From: Granulicella tundricola MP5ACTX9
Lineage (GTDB): Bacteria > Acidobacteriota > Terriglobia > Terriglobales > Acidobacteriaceae
Length of the DNA stretch: 64,000 nucleotides
Assembly: GCF_000178975.2 (NCBI RefSeq)
Contig: NC_015065.1
Span: 62,001 to 126,000 of the forward strand
Reading direction: 5' to 3'
Below the pieces are notes generated by a model. It saw nothing but the letters and a program-made list of their open reading frames with translations. It made no database searches and was not told the DNA's origin. Position numbers and translations under genes: made by a program. Shown here piece by piece: positions 62,062 to 64,000 of this stretch (position 1 is its first letter; each line of letters starts with the position of its first letter).

Positions 62062-63075
62062 TTAGAGCATGAGATCGCGAGCGAGTGCTTTAAGTCCTGT
62101 TGGTGCGTAGAGGCGATAGCTGTTCCAGTGCGTCAGCGCAGAGACCCAGCGGGCAGCACGGCCGGACTCCAGCTGATGGACGACTCGACGCATGTGCCGT
62201 GCTTTGGCCGCTGCTTGCGGCAGCCAGACGGCCTCGGCGAGATGTGAATCGCTCTTCGACGCTTCGATGAGCGACTCGAACTGCACCGCGTCTCTGGTGT
62301 ATTCGCGCAGGTTGCGTTCCCGTGAGCGCGCTCGATAGTGTCCGAGACCTTTCCCGCGCAGCAGACCCCGCTTCTCTGCCCCGTTGATGGGCACGCCGAT
62401 CTGCTGGTTCGTATGGACGCGATAAGCCACGAGGTGCTCCGGACATGGGAGCAGACGACTTTCCGCGGCAATCATCAGGGCCAGCCAGAAATCATGTGGC
62501 CAATGCGGCGGCATGCGCCGAACCACCTGTCGATAGGAACTGCGGAAGGCAAAGGCCATGCCGGTGACCACGTTACGGCGGAGTAGCACCTTGACTGCAT
62601 CGTCATTTGCAACATGCCGCTGGCTACCGGAATCGAAGGAGAAGCTGCCCCAGAGATCGCCTGGAAGCCGGGCCGATAAGCTATCGACCAGGTCTCCGTT
62701 GGAGAAGATGCCGCCAGCCTCCGAATGTTCGACGAAGAGCTCCTCAATGCGTTCCAGCTTGTGTGGGTACCAGAGATCATCCTGGTCGCTGAGCGCGATG
62801 ACGTCTCCCGTGCAAAACTCTACGGCTTGCATGAAGTTTCGGCTATAGCCCATATTCTGAGAATTCTCATGGACGTGCACGGGGAATGCAGCAGTGCGTG
62901 CAAACTCCTGCAGCAAATCCGGCGTGCCGTCGGAGGAGGCATCATCGCAGATCACCAATTCATCGGGCAGCCTCTGCTGCTCACTGAAGCTCTTCAACTG
63001 CTCCGGCAGATAACGCATGCCGTTGTAGGTGCACATGGCTACGGAGATGGCAAGGCAGTTCTGAGGCTGGCTCAC
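62062..63075 (-). CDS. Family 2 glycosyltransferase
   Basis: 337 residues. N-terminal ISVAMCTYNGMRYLPEQL, nucleotide-binding VICDDASSDGT, and the metal-binding LSDQDDLWYPHKLERI are clear. The rest is typical of capsular/O-antigen GT2 proteins (VTGMAFAFRSSYRQVV). It adds a sugar to the growing repeat unit. Its start overlaps the end of the preceding GT4 gene by four bases (ATGA), showing translational coupling; the next gene starts 41 bases downstream. Confidence 0.87.
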   Translation of the reverse strand: MSQPQNCLAISVAMCTYNGMRYLPEQLKSFSEQQRLPDELVICDDASSDGTPDLLQEFARTAAFPVHVHENSQNMGYSRNFMQAVEFCTGDVIALSDQDDLWYPHKLERIEELFVEHSEAGGIFSNGDLVDSLSARLPGDLWGSFSFDSGSQRHVANDDAVKVLLRRNVVTGMAFAFRSSYRQVVRRMPPHWPHDFWLALMIAAESRLLPCPEHLVAYRVHTNQQIGVPINGAEKRGLLRGKGLGHYRARSRERNLREYTRDAVQFESLIEASKSDSHLAEAVWLPQAAAKARHMRRVVHQLESGRAARWVSALTHWNSYRLYAPTGLKALARDLML

Positions 63076-64000
63076 CTAAGGCCTCCGTTGCCCTGTTCGA
63101 GCATCCTTACATAGACGGCTTCCAACCTCTCGCAGTGAGCTTCCATCGTCGCAGGCTTTTGCCAATAGCGCTGGTACGCAGCCGTTCCCATGGCGGCGGC
63201 ACTGTCTGGGTGATCGCGCAGGAAAAGCAACTTTTCAGCCAGGTCCTCTGCGTCGCCATGACGGAAGATCAGCCCAGTCAAGCCATCTTCAACCCACTCC
63301 CGTGCGGCGCTTTCCGAAGGAACAACCGTCGGTAGACCTTGGGCAGCCGCCTCGACGACGACCAGGCCTTGTGTCTCATACCAGAGGGAGGGGAAAACCA
63401 ATGCACGCGAAGCACGAAGAGCCTTGCGTGTTTCCACGCCGTTTAACCAGCCGGTAAACTCAGCCTCCGGCAGCATCTCGAGCAGCTTCGCCCGCTCTGC
63501 TCCTTCCCCAATGAAGCGCACGGGTAGATTGTGCTTCGCGGCGCAGGCAGCCAAAAGCTGCGGCCCCTTCTCGGCAGAGAGCCTGCCGACGAAGCTGAAC
63601 GTAGCATGCTCGTCCGGGTGCGCTGGCGGCTCGTGCGGCACGGCGATCGGATTGGGCACCCGATGGACGCGCGCGCCCGCCGGAAGATATGTCCGCAAGA
63701 TACGCTCACTGACATCAGAAATCGAGATGAACTCATGAAGTCCGCTGGGCAGACGTCCGCGGTGTTCCTGCGTCCATTGACGGGCCACCCGCCACAGTTT
63801 GTGCGCGTACCTGCGGGTATCGCATTGCGTGCCCAGGCAGGCGGCTGACATGGGCGTGTGTGGGCAAAGAGTTTGCGTGGGATAGATGAAGAAGCTGCCA
63901 TTTGGACAAACACTGAAGTAATCGTGCATGGTTAACACCATGCGAAAGCCGCAATCCAGCGCTGCGCGCACCACGCTGCTGGAAAGTGATTTCGTATAGG
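63072..64000 (-). CDS. Family 4 glycosyltransferase (5' end outside window)
   Basis: The frame is open to the window edge: 308 residues plus the stop are visible. The N-terminal domain has VLTMHDYFSVCPNGSFF, a common GT4 feature, with a Cys pair (CPHTPMSAACLG). The C-terminal GT-B domain has FSFVGRLSAEKGPQLLAA, RFIGEGAERAKLLEML, LVFPSLWYETQGLVVVEAAA (the E-x7-E region) and GLIFRHGDAEDLAEKLLFLR. It transfers a sugar with retention of configuration in the cytoplasm. It is the first visible gene of the leftward polysaccharide operon. Confidence 0.88.
   Translation of the reverse strand, partial: YTKSLSSSVVRAALDCGFRMVLTMHDYFSVCPNGSFFIYPTQTLCPHTPMSAACLGTQCDTRRYAHKLWRVARQWTQEHRGRLPSGLHEFISISDVSERILRTYLPAGARVHRVPNPIAVPHEPPAHPDEHATFSFVGRLSAEKGPQLLAACAAKHNLPVRFIGEGAERAKLLEMLPEAEFTGWLNGVETRKALRASRALVFPSLWYETQGLVVVEAAAQGLPTVVPSESAAREWVEDGLTGLIFRHGDAEDLAEKLLFLRDHPDSAAAMGTAAYQRYWQKPATMEAHCERLEAVYVRMLEQGNGGLR

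Noticed and set aside
1..64000. CRISPR arrays, tRNA or rRNA genes, phage genes
   Set aside because: I saw no spaced direct repeats, no tRNA-like cloverleaf with a TTCGA arm in the intergenic gaps, and no phage structural genes.

Overview
The window looks like a chromosome segment from an acidobacterium of the Terriglobia type (Granulicella, Terriglobus or Edaphobacter relatives). The grounds are GC-rich DNA, four Oar-like TonB-dependent receptors that each begin with a carboxypeptidase-regulatory-like beta domain, an Ig-rich S53 (sedolisin) protease, and two membrane-anchored winged-helix regulators of the kind common in that group. The assignment comes from gene content and protein style, not from a database search.

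Region 1 (1-20.6 kb) is secretion, uptake and signalling. It holds a truncated TonB receptor, a 14-repeat FG-GAP secreted protein coupled to an S53 protease, and a divergent wHTH-TPR regulator. These are followed by a secreted amidohydrolase plus acetamidase/formamidase-like pair, a second TonB receptor with a good terminator, and a NarL-type sensor kinase/response regulator pair.

Region 2 (20.6-35.1 kb) is a carbohydrate-use locus. A Tat-exported (alpha/alpha)6-type putative glycosidase lies downstream of a TonB receptor. Then come a Tat-exported GH28 enzyme, an IclR regulator, and a five-enzyme set matching the non-phosphorylating L-fucose pathway: two SDR dehydrogenases, a lactonase, an enolase-superfamily dehydratase and a FAH-family diketo-acid hydrolase. 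The five genes are arranged as two divergent operons. A perfect palindrome overlaps the predicted -10 box of the rightward operon.

Region 3 (35.1-44.0 kb) starts with an IS3-family element carrying a G-GGA-AAC slippery heptamer. A TonB receptor/GH13 amylase operon follows, with a divergent wHTH-TolB-like regulator that is broken by a frameshift.

Region 4 (44.0-51.2 kb) is an insertion-sequence graveyard. It holds one intact ISL3-type element, a second ISL3 element with two frameshifts, an ISNCY-type transposase with a substituted first catalytic Asp, and remnants of a third ISL3, a second ISNCY, an IS5/IS1182-type transposase, an OprB-like porin and an XRE regulator. One small hypothetical gene survives between the elements.

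Region 5 (51.3-64 kb) is an exopolysaccharide/O-antigen-type locus. It has four glycosyltransferases (the last cut by the window edge), an O-antigen ligase/polymerase-like membrane protein, two Wzz/GumC-type chain-length proteins, a large SLBB outer-membrane export protein, an acyltransferase-3 and a decayed unidentified gene. No initiating transferase, flippase or tyrosine kinase is visible inside the window. No tRNA, rRNA or CRISPR array was seen.
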